Positions 53,689-62,843 of a DNA stretch of 64,000 nucleotides are shown piece by piece. Made by a program: the position numbers and the translations under genes. Under the pieces are notes generated by a model. The model made no database searches. It had not been told where the DNA came from and saw nothing but the letters and a program-made list of their open reading frames with translations. Each line of letters starts with the position of its first letter. The stretch's first letter is position 1. Source of the DNA: Deefgea rivuli DSM 18356 (lineage in GTDB: Bacteria > Pseudomonadota > Gammaproteobacteria > Burkholderiales > Chitinibacteraceae); NCBI RefSeq assembly GCF_000620145.1, contig NZ_JHVM01000003.1, forward strand, positions 1-64,000, in the 5' to 3' direction.

Positions 53689-54477
53689 ATGCAAGGCCCA
53701 CAAAGAATTGCCTGTTTAAGTAGCGAAACCGTCGAAGTGCTGTATGCCTTGGGGCAAGAACACCGCATCGCAGGGATCTCGGCGTTTTCGCGCCATCCAG
53801 CGGGCGTCACTAAAAATCATCCGATTATTTGTGGTTTTTCCAGTGCCAAAGTCGAGAAAATTTTTGCCGTAAAGCCGGATTTGATTCTGGCGTATTCCAG
53901 CTTGCAAGGCGAAATGGTTAAGGAGTGCGTACTGGCAGGTTTTGAAGTGATGTTTTTTAATCAGAAATCCATCGCTGGCATTTTGAATATGATACGTACT
54001 TTGGGCTTGCTGCTTGATTGCACTGAGCGCGCCAATGCGCTGATTACAGAGCTGCAAGCGCATATCGATGCCGCTCGGCTAGAGGCGGCAAACTACGTGC
54101 GGCGGCCGAAAGTGTATTTCGAAGAATGGCATACGCCGCTATATACCGGCATTCGCTGGGTGTCGGAGTTGATTGAAATTGCCGGTGGTGAAGATGTGTT
54201 TGATGCCGTGTCACACGCGGTCAAAGCCAAAGATCGCAGCGTGACGCCCGAGCAAGTGATCAACGCAGCGCCTGATTTAATTATCGGTAGTTGGTGCGGA
54301 CAAGCTTTTGAGCCAGAAACCGTTAAAGCGCGAGAAGGTTGGCAGAGCATTCCAGCCATTTGCAATCAACAAGTCTTCGAAATCGCCAGCGAAGATCTGC
54401 TCGTTCCCGGCATCACCGCCATTACACGCGGTTTGCCGCTGATTCAGGCGCATATTCGCAAGCTGGCAGCGGTTTAA
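53689..54477 (+). CDS. BtuF-like cobalamin-binding protein lacking a signal peptide
   Basis: A 262-residue protein of the BtuF/FecB substrate-binding fold: IACLSSETVEVLYALGQEHRI, VEKIFAVKPDLILAYSS, VYFEEWHTPLYTGIRWVSELI, APDLIIGSWCGQAF. It begins directly in the domain with no hydrophobic signal, unlike the BtuF at 57776, so it is probably cytoplasmic. It lies between the cobC and cobO genes, suggesting corrinoid handling inside the cell (inference). AGGA 5 nt before ATG. Confidence 0.8.
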   Translation: MQGPQRIACLSSETVEVLYALGQEHRIAGISAFSRHPAGVTKNHPIICGFSSAKVEKIFAVKPDLILAYSSLQGEMVKECVLAGFEVMFFNQKSIAGILNMIRTLGLLLDCTERANALITELQAHIDAARLEAANYVRRPKVYFEEWHTPLYTGIRWVSELIEIAGGEDVFDAVSHAVKAKDRSVTPEQVINAAPDLIIGSWCGQAFEPETVKAREGWQSIPAICNQQVFEIASEDLLVPGITAITRGLPLIQAHIRKLAAV

Positions 54478-54511
54478 CTGCCTGTTAATTTTAAAATTTG
54501 GAGACATACAA

Positions 54512-55114
54512 ATGACACAAGACCTAGCCAAAAACGAGCGCCATGCAGCGCGGATGGCGCGTAAAAAAGCCATTATCGACGCCCACATCGCTGAGGCAAA
54601 TATTGATACGGGCATCATGATTTTGCTGACGGGCAATGGCAAAGGGAAATCATCGTCAGCATTTGGTATGGTCGCGCGCAGCATCGGCCACGGACTCAAA
54701 GTCGGCGTCGTACAATTTATCAAAAACCGTACCGATACCGGCGAAGAAGCCTTGCTCGGTAAACATTGCGAATGGCATGTGATGGGCGATGGGTTTACGT
54801 GGGAAACGCAAAATTTCGAAGCCGATAAAGCGCGTTCCGCCGAGGCATGGGCGATGGCGGCGAAAATGCTGAACGACCCAAGCTACGATGTGGTCGTGCT
54901 TGATGAGCTGACGTATTGCCTGTCTTACGGCTATTTGGACAAAGAAATCGTGTTGCGTGATCTGGAATCGCGCCCAGAAATGCAGCACGTCGTCGTCACC
55001 GGCCGCGCCGCGATTACTGAGTTGCACGAGATTGCCGATACGGTGACGGTGCTGGCTGATGAAAAACATGCGTATAAATCGGGCATCAAGGCGCAGAAAG
55101 GATTGGAGTGGTGA
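54512..55114 (+). CDS. cobO: Corrinoid adenosyltransferase CobO/BtuR
   Basis: A 200-residue ATP:co(I)rrinoid adenosyltransferase: P-loop LLTGNGKGKSSSAFGM, VVQFIKN, MGDGFTWETQ, VVVLDELTYCLSYGYL and the C-terminal YKSGIKAQKGLEW. It transfers the adenosyl group of ATP to the cobalt of corrinoids in the cytoplasm. GGAG lies 8 nt before ATG. The stop is the first base of a 149-bp inverted-repeat element. Confidence 0.95.
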   Translation: MTQDLAKNERHAARMARKKAIIDAHIAEANIDTGIMILLTGNGKGKSSSAFGMVARSIGHGLKVGVVQFIKNRTDTGEEALLGKHCEWHVMGDGFTWETQNFEADKARSAEAWAMAAKMLNDPSYDVVVLDELTYCLSYGYLDKEIVLRDLESRPEMQHVVVTGRAAITELHEIADTVTVLADEKHAYKSGIKAQKGLEW

Positions 55115-55262
55115 GAACGGTTTTAAAAGTGCTGCGCATCCCGTGATCATGATTCGGGCGGTACTCGACGGCGATGAAGCCTCATGTACCACAGTACATT
55201 CCGGTTCCTGCGTTCCGGCCGCACCATGCTGACGGGCGCTCGCTACTTTTAAAATCCGTTCT
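55114..55262. repeat. 149-bp inverted-repeat element
   Basis: AGAACGGTTTTAAAAGT at the left and the complement AGAACGGATTTTAAAAGT at the right (one indel) flank about 115 bp. The interior contains CATGTACCACAGTACATTCC and GGTTCCTGCGTTCCGGCC and no gene. It looks like a MITE-type or palindromic intergenic element immediately following cobO. Confidence 0.7.
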
Positions 55263-55306
55263 GTACTTCAGAGTAGCTGATCTGTACATATCGCAGGATG
55301 AATGAA

Positions 55307-55753
55307 ATGGATGAATTGGCAAAGCTACTGGAAAAAACACTGCACGAAGAAATCCCGCTGACGCGTGACATTGGTATTGAAGTCGCCCATGCAACGCCGC
55401 AACGGGTGCGATTAAACGCGCCGTTGTCGCCCAATATCAACCACAAATGCACCGCATTTGGCGGCAGTTTGTACGCCGTTGCAGTGTTGGCGGGCTGGAG
55501 TATGGTGTTTACACGACTGCACGCAGCAGGCATTCATGCGCATATTGTGATTCAGGATGCGAAAATCGAGTATCTGCTACCTGTCGTTGAAACCATCAAC
55601 GCGCGCTGTGAGTTAAGCGAAGATGCCGAGTTTGATCGCTGTATGAAGCTATTTAGCCGCAAAAGGCGAGGGCGAATTGCGCTGGATGTTGAAATCATCA
55701 CGCAGCAAGGCGTGGCGGTGAAGTTTTGTGGGAATTATGTGATTCATACTTAA
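55307..55753 (+). CDS. YiiD C-terminal-type thioesterase domain protein
   Basis: A 148-residue hotdog-fold protein of the YiiD C-terminal (thioesterase_putative) family: LTRDIGIEVAHATPQRVRLN, LSPNINHKCTAFGGSLYAVA, AGWSMVFTRL and IQDAKIEYLLPVVETINARC. Probably an acyl-CoA or acyl-ACP thioesterase; substrate unknown. ATG at 55307 has AGGA 8 nt upstream and is preferred to 55298. It lies within the cobalamin block without an evident role in it. Confidence 0.82.
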   Translation: MDELAKLLEKTLHEEIPLTRDIGIEVAHATPQRVRLNAPLSPNINHKCTAFGGSLYAVAVLAGWSMVFTRLHAAGIHAHIVIQDAKIEYLLPVVETINARCELSEDAEFDRCMKLFSRKRRGRIALDVEIITQQGVAVKFCGNYVIHT

Positions 55754-55775
55754 TTAGATTAGTTAAAAGGGTTAT

Positions 55776-56231
55776 ATGGAGCCTCATTGGACAGCATATG
55801 TTTCAGCTTTATCTGTGCCCGTAATTGGATTGTTTGCTGCTTCTATTGCGTATCGCCAGTGGCGTACTGCGCAAAATAAATTGAAGTACGATTTATTTGA
55901 TAAAAGATTCAAAGTTTATCGGCAGTGCTGTGCTTTTGTTTCTTCGGTAGTTAGTAATGGCGAAGTGCTGGAGGAGGTACGTATCAATTTTATGCGTGAG
56001 ACTCTTGAAGCTAGGTGGCTTTTTGATAAAGACTTAGATCGTTATTTGATTGATGAAATACATGGGAAGGCTGTTGAATTACAAGTGCTTGAAGCCATGT
56101 TTGACGCAGACTTGGCTAGAGATGAACGTAATGAAAATTTAGCACAACAATCAAATATTAAGCGCTGGTTTAATAATCAATTCACGGTGTTAGAGTCTCG
56201 ATTTGAGAAATACCTAAATCTGAAGCATTGA
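55776..56231 (+). CDS. Hypothetical membrane-anchored protein
   Basis: A 151-residue protein with one N-terminal transmembrane segment (residues 8-26) followed by a charged alpha-helical domain (FDKRFKVYRQCCAFVSSVV, RWLFDKDLDRYLIDEIHGKA). I do not recognise the family beyond a general single-span helical protein type common in bacteria. The gene is more AT-rich than the cobalamin genes around it and seems to have been inserted. AGGG precedes ATG. Confidence 0.65.
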   Translation: MEPHWTAYVSALSVPVIGLFAASIAYRQWRTAQNKLKYDLFDKRFKVYRQCCAFVSSVVSNGEVLEEVRINFMRETLEARWLFDKDLDRYLIDEIHGKAVELQVLEAMFDADLARDERNENLAQQSNIKRWFNNQFTVLESRFEKYLNLKH

Positions 56232-56247
56232 GCATTAGGATAATAAA

Positions 56248-57546
56248 ATGATGGGAATTGCCTCAGTTCTTTTAATCGCCGCCCCCTCATCAGGCTCAGG
56301 AAAAACCACCATCACCGCAGGTTTGGCTTGGCTGTATCTCCGTCAAGGCTTGCGTGTCAAAGTCTTTAAATGTGGGCCAGATTTTCTTGATCCGCTGATG
56401 CTGGGTTTTGCCAGTGGTGCGCCCGTTGATAATTTGGATTTATGGCTGGTGGGTGAGGACGTGTGTCGCCAAATGCTCGCTACCGCCGCGCGTGATTTTG
56501 ATGTCATTTTGATCGAATCGGTGATGGGTCTGTTTGATGGTGAACCCTCAACGGCCGATTTAGCGGTGAAATTTGGCTTGCCTGTGTTGGCGGTGATTGA
56601 TGCGGGCGCGATGGCGCAAACTTTTGGTGCGCTCGCGTTTGGCCTTGCGCATTACCGTGCGGAACTGCCGTTTTTTGGTGTGCTGGCGAATAAAGTCGCA
56701 GGCGATCGACACGCGCAGATGTTGCAAGAGTCAGCCCCTGCTGAACACTGGCAAGGTTGGGTTGGTAAAGTTGATCCATTGCCTGAGCGGCATTTGGGTT
56801 TGGCGCTGCCTGAAGAAATCCCTGATTTGGCAGAAAAACTCGATGCGCTGGCGGATGTGTTAGCCAAGGAGCCGATAGGCAATCATCAAAACTTGCCGCA
56901 AATTGAATTTGCCCCGCCAGTTGCCAGCGAAATCGCGCCTTTGCTGGCTGGCAAACGAATTGCGATTGCGTGTGATGCGGCGTTTTGCTTTATTTATCCG
57001 GCTAATTTGACGTGTTTGCGTGAACTGGGTGCTGAATTGATATTTTTCTCACCGCTGGCGCATGAGTCCTTGCCGGACTGCGACGCGGTTTGGTTGGTAG
57101 GAGGTTATCCCGAGCTGCACGCCGATCAGCTTGCCGCACACGCAACGATACGCGCTGAACTGGCGCAGCATTTGGCGGATGGCAAACCGATTTGGGCAGA
57201 GTGCGGCGGGATGATTGCTTTGTGCGAATCGCTCACTTTGACCGATGGTGTCGTGCAGGCGATGTGGGGTGTATTCCCCGCGCAAGTGACAATGCAAAAA
57301 CGCTTGGCAGCGCTCGGGCCACAAAGTTTTGACTTCGGATCCAGCCGGGCGGGCGAGCTGCGTGGGCATACTTTTCATTATTCAACGCTGGTTACGCAAA
57401 GCGAGCCTATAGGGTATGGCTCGCCATGCCGCTTAGGATCAAGCGGTGAAGCTATATACCGGCAGGGTAGTTTGCAAGCCTCTTATTTGCATGCGTGGTT
57501 TATGAGTAATCCTGCTGCAACGGCGGCCTTGTTTGGCGGGGTTTAA
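56248..57546 (+). CDS. cobB: Cobyrinate a,c-diamide synthase CobB/CbiA
   Basis: A 432-residue enzyme. The N-terminal ATP-binding amidoligase domain has LLIAAPSSGSGKTTITAGLA, VFKCGPDFLDPLM and VESVMGLFDG-type motif (ESVMGLFDGEP). The C-terminal glutamine amidotransferase has Cys in WAECGGMIALCE and His in ASYLHAWF. It amidates the a and c side chains of cobyrinate. AGGA 7 nt before ATG. A GGGTAT...ATACC pair 50 bp apart lies at 57412-57461 near the end. Confidence 0.93.
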   Translation: MMGIASVLLIAAPSSGSGKTTITAGLAWLYLRQGLRVKVFKCGPDFLDPLMLGFASGAPVDNLDLWLVGEDVCRQMLATAARDFDVILIESVMGLFDGEPSTADLAVKFGLPVLAVIDAGAMAQTFGALAFGLAHYRAELPFFGVLANKVAGDRHAQMLQESAPAEHWQGWVGKVDPLPERHLGLALPEEIPDLAEKLDALADVLAKEPIGNHQNLPQIEFAPPVASEIAPLLAGKRIAIACDAAFCFIYPANLTCLRELGAELIFFSPLAHESLPDCDAVWLVGGYPELHADQLAAHATIRAELAQHLADGKPIWAECGGMIALCESLTLTDGVVQAMWGVFPAQVTMQKRLAALGPQSFDFGSSRAGELRGHTFHYSTLVTQSEPIGYGSPCRLGSSGEAIYRQGSLQASYLHAWFMSNPAATAALFGGV

Positions 57547-57555
57547 AGAAAAAAC

Positions 57556-57710
57556 GAGATCACGAAAGGCACGAAAGAAAGGCAAAAAACACGAACAAAA
57601 GCAGATTAAGAAAGGATTTTTGGATTCGTGTGTTGTTGAGGCTTATCTAGTCAGGTTTATGCCCAGTTTATGTGTTTTGAATCGGTTTTTTTTCGTACCT
57701 TTCGCACCCC
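57556..57710. repeat. Imperfect inverted-repeat element
   Basis: GATCACGAAAGGCACGAAAG at the left is mirrored by TTTTTCGTACCTTTCGCACC at the right, with a repeat of CACGAA and TTCGTG motifs between. The 229-bp gap between cobB and btuF holds only this element and btuF's ribosome-binding region. Confidence 0.6.
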
Positions 57711-57775
57711 AAGGGTATTTCCTGCGGGGCATGTTTTTCGTGGACTCAATTTTCGCAGTTTTAAGGAATCATTGA

Positions 57776-58651
57776 ATGTTAGGTTTTAAGTTGGCGGTAG
57801 TGGTTTTGGCGTTGGGTTTGAGCGCTGTGGTTGGTGCTACGGTGAGTGTGAAGGACGATGTGGGCGCAACGGTGACATTGCTGCAGCCTGCTAAACGCAT
57901 CATTAGCCTAGCGCCGCATGTGACCGAGGATTTGTTTGCGATTGGCGCGGGTGATTTGATTGTCGGTACGGTCAATTACAGTGATTATCCATCAGCGGCG
58001 AATCAAATCGAGCGCATTGGCGGTTATAACGGTTTTGATTTGGAGCGAATTCGCGCACTTAAGCCTGATTTAATCATCGGCTGGGCGACGGGCAATCCGC
58101 AGCGGCAATTGGATCAAATCAAAACTTTGGGTATCCCGATGTTTTTGACTTTTTCCAAAAAAATGAGCGATGTACCCGGTGTGTTAGAGCGCCTTGGCGA
58201 ATTGACAGCGCAGCCTGCGGGCGCGGCTAAAGCGGCAAAGCAGTACCGCGAGCAGTTAGCAATATTAGAAAAAACCTACGCAGGCCGCAAGCCGGTGCGG
58301 GTGTTTTATCAAATCTGGGATAGACCCCTGATGACGATTAATAACACGCAAATTATTTCTGACGTAATGCGCACGTGTGGTGCGGTGAATGTGTTTGGCA
58401 CGCTGCCCGATTTAACGCCGAAAGTGGATGTTGAAGCGGTGCTGGCGGCGAATCCCGATGCGATTATGACCAGCGGCGAGCCTGGCGTGAAAAGCGATGC
58501 ATTGGCGAGCTGGCAGCGCTGGAAAAATCTATCAGCCACAAAAAACAATAATTTTTATCTATTGCCCAAAGACAGTGTGAATCGCATGGGACCACGCTTG
58601 GTCGACGGCGCACGCGCGATGTGCGAAGCAGTAGAAAAAGCCCGCCGTTGA
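57776..58651 (+). CDS. btuF: Periplasmic cobalamin-binding protein BtuF
   Basis: A 291-residue substrate-binding protein with a signal peptide (MLGFKLAVVVLALGLSAVVG) and two FecB-like lobes: PAKRIISLAPHVTEDLFAIG, GTVNYSDYPSAANQIERIGG, LERIRALKPDLIIGWATGNP, MRTCGAVNVFGTLPDLTPKV. It delivers B12 or cobinamide to BtuCD. Followed by btuC and btuD. AAGGA lies before ATG. Confidence 0.9.
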   Translation: MLGFKLAVVVLALGLSAVVGATVSVKDDVGATVTLLQPAKRIISLAPHVTEDLFAIGAGDLIVGTVNYSDYPSAANQIERIGGYNGFDLERIRALKPDLIIGWATGNPQRQLDQIKTLGIPMFLTFSKKMSDVPGVLERLGELTAQPAGAAKAAKQYREQLAILEKTYAGRKPVRVFYQIWDRPLMTINNTQIISDVMRTCGAVNVFGTLPDLTPKVDVEAVLAANPDAIMTSGEPGVKSDALASWQRWKNLSATKNNNFYLLPKDSVNRMGPRLVDGARAMCEAVEKARR

Positions 58652-58666
58652 TTTTTTTTAAGGTCA

Positions 58667-58803
58667 AAACCTTGGATCACAAAAGGCACACCGCAGAGCA
58701 AACCCAAGTCTTGAAACACGGAGAACACAGAGAAGACGGAGTTTTACGGAGAAAAACCGGGGTTTTCTCCGCGTGCCTCTGTGTCCTCTGTGGTTCAAGG
58801 TTT
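58667..58803. repeat. Palindromic repeat with CTCTGTG-CACAGAG motifs
   Basis: Outer arms AAACCTTG (58667-58674) and CAAGGTTT (58796-58803). Internal CACACCGCAGAG and CTCTGTGTCCTCTGTGG strands resemble the widespread CACAGAGG intergenic repeat class. The gap 58652-58897 holds only this. Confidence 0.65.
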
Positions 58804-58897
58804 AGGTTTTAAGTCGCCAGCTGAAACGTAATTAGGCTCTATTTTGCTTTTTATTTGTGTATTTCGTGATCCTGTTTGTTAAATAAATGGAAATGTT

Positions 58898-59881
58898 ATG
58901 ACGCTATCTCGGCTTACGCCGCAAAAAGCGCTGGCTACTTTGGCTGTGTTGTTGCTCGTGCTGTTGTGTGCGGTGTTGACTAGTCTGTGCGTTGGAAGTA
59001 CGTCGCTTAGGCCTTGGCAGCTTTGGAATGGTAGCCCTGAAGCGGCGCTGGCGCGTGACGTGGTGTTGGAATTGCGCTTGCCGCGCACGCTGGCGGCATT
59101 GGCGGTGGGTGGCTTATTGGCATTGGCAGGTACTTTGCAGCAAGTGCTGCTGCGTAATCCGTTGGCTGATCCGTATATCTTGGGTACTTCTGGCGGAGCC
59201 AGTGTGGGTGCGCTGTTGGCGCTATTACTGGGGGTGGGTACTTTGGGCGTCAATGCAGCGGCGGGAGCGGGCGCTTTGTGCAGTATTTTGATCGTGTTTT
59301 TGCTGGCAGGGCGCGATCATTCGGCGACGCAAACGCGTTTGCTGTTGACTGGTGTTGCACTGGCGGCATTTGCGGGTGCGTTGTCGTCTTTATTGCTGAG
59401 CATGGCGCCCGATGGCTTGCTGCGCGGCATGGTGTTTTGGTTGATGGGTGATTTGGCGGGCGCACATTGGCAGTCGGCTGCCGTGGTTTTGGTGGGTTTG
59501 CTTTTGCTGATTTGGCCTTTGGCGCGTGAGCTCAATATTATGGGGATGGCTGCAGAATCGGCGCATTCGCTGGGTTTGAATCACCGTGTGCTGCGTTGGG
59601 TGCTGTATTTTGCTTCGGCCTTAGCCAGCGCTTTGGCGGTGACGACGGCAGGGATGATTGGCTTTGTGGGTCTGATTGTGCCGCATGCTTTGCGGCTAAT
59701 GCTGGGGCAAGATTTGCGCTTGTTGTTGCCTGCCGCGGCTTTGGCTGGCGGGATTGTGTTGCTGCTGGCCGATATCATTGCGCGTACTTTGATTGCACCA
59801 CAGCAGTTGCCAGTCGGTGTCGTTATGGCATTGCTGGGCGTGCCAGCATTTTTGTATTTGCTTAGTAAAAGGGCGCGTTGA
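58898..59881 (+). CDS. btuC: Cobalamin ABC transporter permease BtuC
   Basis: A 327-residue FecCD-type permease with about ten membrane spans: LRLPRTLAALAVGGLLALAG, RNPLADPYILGTSGGASVGA, FWLMGDLAGAHW, GFVGLIVPHALRLMLGQDLR and the C-terminal GVVMALLGVPAFLYLLSK. It forms the B12 channel with BtuD. TGA overlaps the btuD ATG by one base (TGATG). Confidence 0.92.
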   Translation: MTLSRLTPQKALATLAVLLLVLLCAVLTSLCVGSTSLRPWQLWNGSPEAALARDVVLELRLPRTLAALAVGGLLALAGTLQQVLLRNPLADPYILGTSGGASVGALLALLLGVGTLGVNAAAGAGALCSILIVFLLAGRDHSATQTRLLLTGVALAAFAGALSSLLLSMAPDGLLRGMVFWLMGDLAGAHWQSAAVVLVGLLLLIWPLARELNIMGMAAESAHSLGLNHRVLRWVLYFASALASALAVTTAGMIGFVGLIVPHALRLMLGQDLRLLLPAAALAGGIVLLLADIIARTLIAPQQLPVGVVMALLGVPAFLYLLSKRAR

Positions 59882-60690
59882 TGTCGCAATTATCAATAAA
59901 CCCACAATCCACTGCGGCACCGCAGCTGAGTTTGAAAAACTTCAGCATTGCTCAAGGCGAGCGGGTGCTGGTGAAGGACTTAAATTGGTCAATTGGCGCA
60001 GGTGAAGTGTGTTTGGTGCTCGGTGAAAATGGTTGCGGCAAAAGCACTTTGCTCTCGGCGATGGCAGGTTGGCATCAGCCCGTGCTTGGTGAGTTGATGT
60101 TGCAACAGCGTGCATGGCGCAGCTGGCCAAGCCGCCAACGCGCGCAAATGCTGGCATGGCAAACGCAGCACGATGAATGCCCGTTTCCGTTGACGGTATT
60201 GGAAAAAGTACTGACGGGTCGCCACCCGCATTTATCCCGATTTGAATGGGAAAGCGCGGAGGATGTCGCGCTGGCGCGGCAGCAATTGGCGCGCGTGGAT
60301 TTGGCGCATTTAGAAAGTCGAGATTTAGCGACTTTATCGGGCGGCGAGCGCCGCCGCGTGGCGTTGGCAACTGCGTTGACGCAGCAAGCGCCCGTGCTCT
60401 TGCTGGACGAACCGCTATCGCAACTTGATGTACGGCATCAGCAGCAAGCTTTGCAGGTGCTGGCCGAGGAGGTTGCTGCAGGGCGTTCGGTAGTGATGGT
60501 GAGTCACGATCCAAATCACGCGCAGCGCTTTACCGCAGAATCTTGCCGCGTTCTACTGCTGTTTGGTGATGGCCGCTATTTGGCGGGGGCAAGTCGTGAC
60601 GTATTGACTGCGGAGAATCTCACTGCGCTTTATCACTATCCCGTGCGCGAAGTGAATGTGGATGGTCTTCCGTGGTATATCCCTGCGTAG
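59881..60690 (+). CDS. btuD: Cobalamin ABC transporter ATPase BtuD
   Basis: A 269-residue ABC ATPase: Walker A LGENGCGKST, Q-loop near LAWQTQHDECPF, signature TLSGGERRRVA, Walker B VLLLDEPLSQLD, H-loop VMVSHDPNH. ATG at 59881 is used because AGGG lies 7 nt upstream; an in-frame TTG at 59878 is weaker. It powers BtuC. Confidence 0.93.
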   Translation: MSQLSINPQSTAAPQLSLKNFSIAQGERVLVKDLNWSIGAGEVCLVLGENGCGKSTLLSAMAGWHQPVLGELMLQQRAWRSWPSRQRAQMLAWQTQHDECPFPLTVLEKVLTGRHPHLSRFEWESAEDVALARQQLARVDLAHLESRDLATLSGGERRRVALATALTQQAPVLLLDEPLSQLDVRHQQQALQVLAEEVAAGRSVVMVSHDPNHAQRFTAESCRVLLLFGDGRYLAGASRDVLTAENLTALYHYPVREVNVDGLPWYIPA

Positions 60691-60761
60691 CTTATTAAAT
60701 AATGGCTAGAAGCCAATACATATCCGCATCATCAACTTATAAATCTGAATGAGTCGCAAAC

Positions 60762-62219
60762 ATGCCCACTCTAATGATTCAAGGCTGCACGTCTGATGCA
60801 GGTAAATCGACTTTAACTGCAGCTTTGTGCCGCTTGCTACATCGGCGCGGTATTTCGGTGGCACCGTTTAAACCGCAAAATATGGCGCTCAATTCGGCGG
60901 TGACGCAAGACGGTGGCGAAATTGGCCGCGCGCAGGCGGTGCAAGCGTTTGCTTGTGGCCTCACGCCGCATACCGATATGAATCCGGTGTTGCTCAAACC
61001 ATCCAGCGATTGCCGCGCGCAAGTGATTATTCAGGGTAAATCGATTGGTAATTTGGATGCGGTTGATTATCACGCCTACAAAAAAACCGCCAAAGCGGCG
61101 GTGTTTGAATCGTGGCAACGTTTGGCGACGCAGTACGATTGGGTGCTCGTCGAAGGGGCGGGCAGTCCCGCCGAAGTGAATTTGCGCAAGGGCGATATTG
61201 CTAATATGGGCTTTGCCGAAGAGGCTGATTGCCCGGTGTGGCTGGTGGGCGATATTGATCGCGGTGGCGTGTTTGCGCACTTTATCGGCACGCTGGCGTG
61301 CTTGAGCGAATCAGAGCAGGCGCGGGTTAAAGGTTTTATCATTAATCGTTTTCGCGGCGATATTGCGCTACTGCAGCCTGGTTGTGATTGGCTGGAAGCG
61401 CAAACGGGCAAGCCAGTGCTGGCTGTTGTGCCGTATTTGCATGGGCTGGATATTGCCGCTGAAGACGCCGTGCCGCGCGCCGCCAGTGGCGTGGATGGCG
61501 ATTTTAAGATCGTTATTGCCACGCTGCCGCATATTTCCAATCACACCGATTTTGATCCGCTGCGGCGGATTGTGGGCGTGAATTGCCTCTTTGCGCATCC
61601 GCATCAGCCATTGCCTAGCTGCGACTTGCTCATTTTGCCTGGCAGTAAAAACACGCAAGGCGATTTGGCATGGCTGCGCGAGCAGGGCTGGGACGCGCAA
61701 ATTGCGCAGCATCTACGTTACGGCGGTAAATTACTGGGGGTTTGTGGCGGCTATCAAATGCTGGGCGAAGAGATATTCGATAGTGAGGGTATTGAGTCAC
61801 AGCAATCATCCAGTAAGGGATTGGCTTATATACCTATGGTGACGCGTTTAGAGCCAGAAAAGCAGCTGCGCAATGTGGTCGGTCAGTTTATTGCTGGCGG
61901 CGCGCCTGTGGTGGGTTATGAAATTCATTTGGGGCAAAGTGAAATTCATGGCGCTGAATTTGCACCGTTATTTCAATTGGCCGATGGGCGCTGCGATGGC
62001 GTGGTGTCGCCTGATGGGCAAATCATCGGCACCTACTTGCATGGCCTATTCGATCAGCCAGAAGCTTTGGCGCAGTTAATGCAATGGGCTGGGTGGCACG
62101 GCGCAGGAGTGGGGCTGCCGGATGCCGATGAAATCCTAAATCGCGAGATCGACCGCCTTAGTGATGCGCTGGATGCTGCAATGGATTGGGAAAAGGCGAG
62201 CGCGGCGGGCTGGCTTTAA
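60762..62219 (+). CDS. cobQ: Cobyric acid synthase CobQ/CbiP
   Basis: A 485-residue amidotransferase: [72 protein letters not shown] and glutaminase residues in [11 protein letters not shown] and GTYLHGLFD. It amidates side chains b, d, e and g of adenosylcobyrinate a,c-diamide. A 49-bp GGGTAT...ATACCT segment lies at 61797-61845. Last cobalamin gene in the window, followed by a terminator. Confidence 0.95.
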   Translation: MPTLMIQGCTSDAGKSTLTAALCRLLHRRGISVAPFKPQNMALNSAVTQDGGEIGRAQAVQAFACGLTPHTDMNPVLLKPSSDCRAQVIIQGKSIGNLDAVDYHAYKKTAKAAVFESWQRLATQYDWVLVEGAGSPAEVNLRKGDIANMGFAEEADCPVWLVGDIDRGGVFAHFIGTLACLSESEQARVKGFIINRFRGDIALLQPGCDWLEAQTGKPVLAVVPYLHGLDIAAEDAVPRAASGVDGDFKIVIATLPHISNHTDFDPLRRIVGVNCLFAHPHQPLPSCDLLILPGSKNTQGDLAWLREQGWDAQIAQHLRYGGKLLGVCGGYQMLGEEIFDSEGIESQQSSSKGLAYIPMVTRLEPEKQLRNVVGQFIAGGAPVVGYEIHLGQSEIHGAEFAPLFQLADGRCDGVVSPDGQIIGTYLHGLFDQPEALAQLMQWAGWHGAGVGLPDADEILNREIDRLSDALDAAMDWEKASAAGWL

Positions 62220-62294
62220 TCAAAATTTGCAGGTGCTGCGCGAGTCATTGCCTCGTGTAGCCCTTATTTAGCTGGATTAATTTGATGTAAAAAA

Positions 62295-62326
62295 GCAAAA
62301 AGCCCTGATTTCTCAGGGCTTTTTGC
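62295..62326. terminator. Bidirectional terminator
   Basis: GCAAAAAGCCCTGA and TCAGGGCTTTTTGC form a perfect 14-bp stem with loop TTTC. Ends cobQ and the convergent tRNA-Thr. Confidence 0.92.
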
Positions 62327-62335
62327 ATAATAAGA

Positions 62336-62411
62336 TGGTGCCGATGGCAGGAATCGAACTCGCGACCCCCTGATTACAAGTCAGGTGCTCTACCAACTGA
62401 GCTACATCGGC
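62336..62411 (-). tRNA. tRNA-Thr (anticodon TGT)
   Basis: On the - strand GCCGATGTAGCTCAGTTGGT opens a complete cloverleaf. The anticodon loop CTTGTAA sits on a CTGA/TCAG stem, the T-loop is GTTCGATTC, the acceptor end CATCGGC pairs with the 5' GCCGATG, and ACCA is encoded. Confidence 0.96.
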
Positions 62412-62843
62412 AACAGGCGTGCATAATACCTAGCAACTGCGCGGGTTGCAAGGGTTTTTTTCGCTGAAATCAGATATTTTTAGGTGTCTTGTATTTTGCC
62501 TTGATTTCAAAGAGAAAATACTTGAGGTATTGCAGGTGGTGGGGAGTCTGCATGCAGCATGCTATGAGGATTGGCTGTTGCTAGAGATTGTGTTTTTTTG
62601 CTGAAATGAGGGCTTTTATTTGTTTGGCGGTCTTTTTTGAGGCTGTTGGGCGGGTAGGTTTGGCCTGAGTCGTGACGATTAATGAAACAAAATTTTATTT
62701 TTACTTGTTGCCTTGGCTTGCAGGGACGGGTTTGCGTTTTATTTTTTGATGAAATCAGTGATTTTTATACTTATATCAGCAAGGATGCGTGCTGGTCTGA
62801 TAAAATCGACCTCTAGTATTTCATACCGTATTAAGGAAGTTTG
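62412..62843. other. Gene-free leader region of the ProQ-family gene
   Basis: No gene is supported. The T-rich region contains three related stretches: TTTTTTTCGCTGAAATCAGA (62456), TTTTTTTGCTGAAATGAGGG (62592) and TTTTTTGATGAAATCAGTGA (62743). They may be decayed repeats or recognition sites. A promoter for proQ must lie here, but I cannot place it. Confidence 0.35.

Noticed and set aside
57713-57761. GGGTAT at 57713 as another 49-bp element
   Set aside because: No ATACCC partner at the required position.
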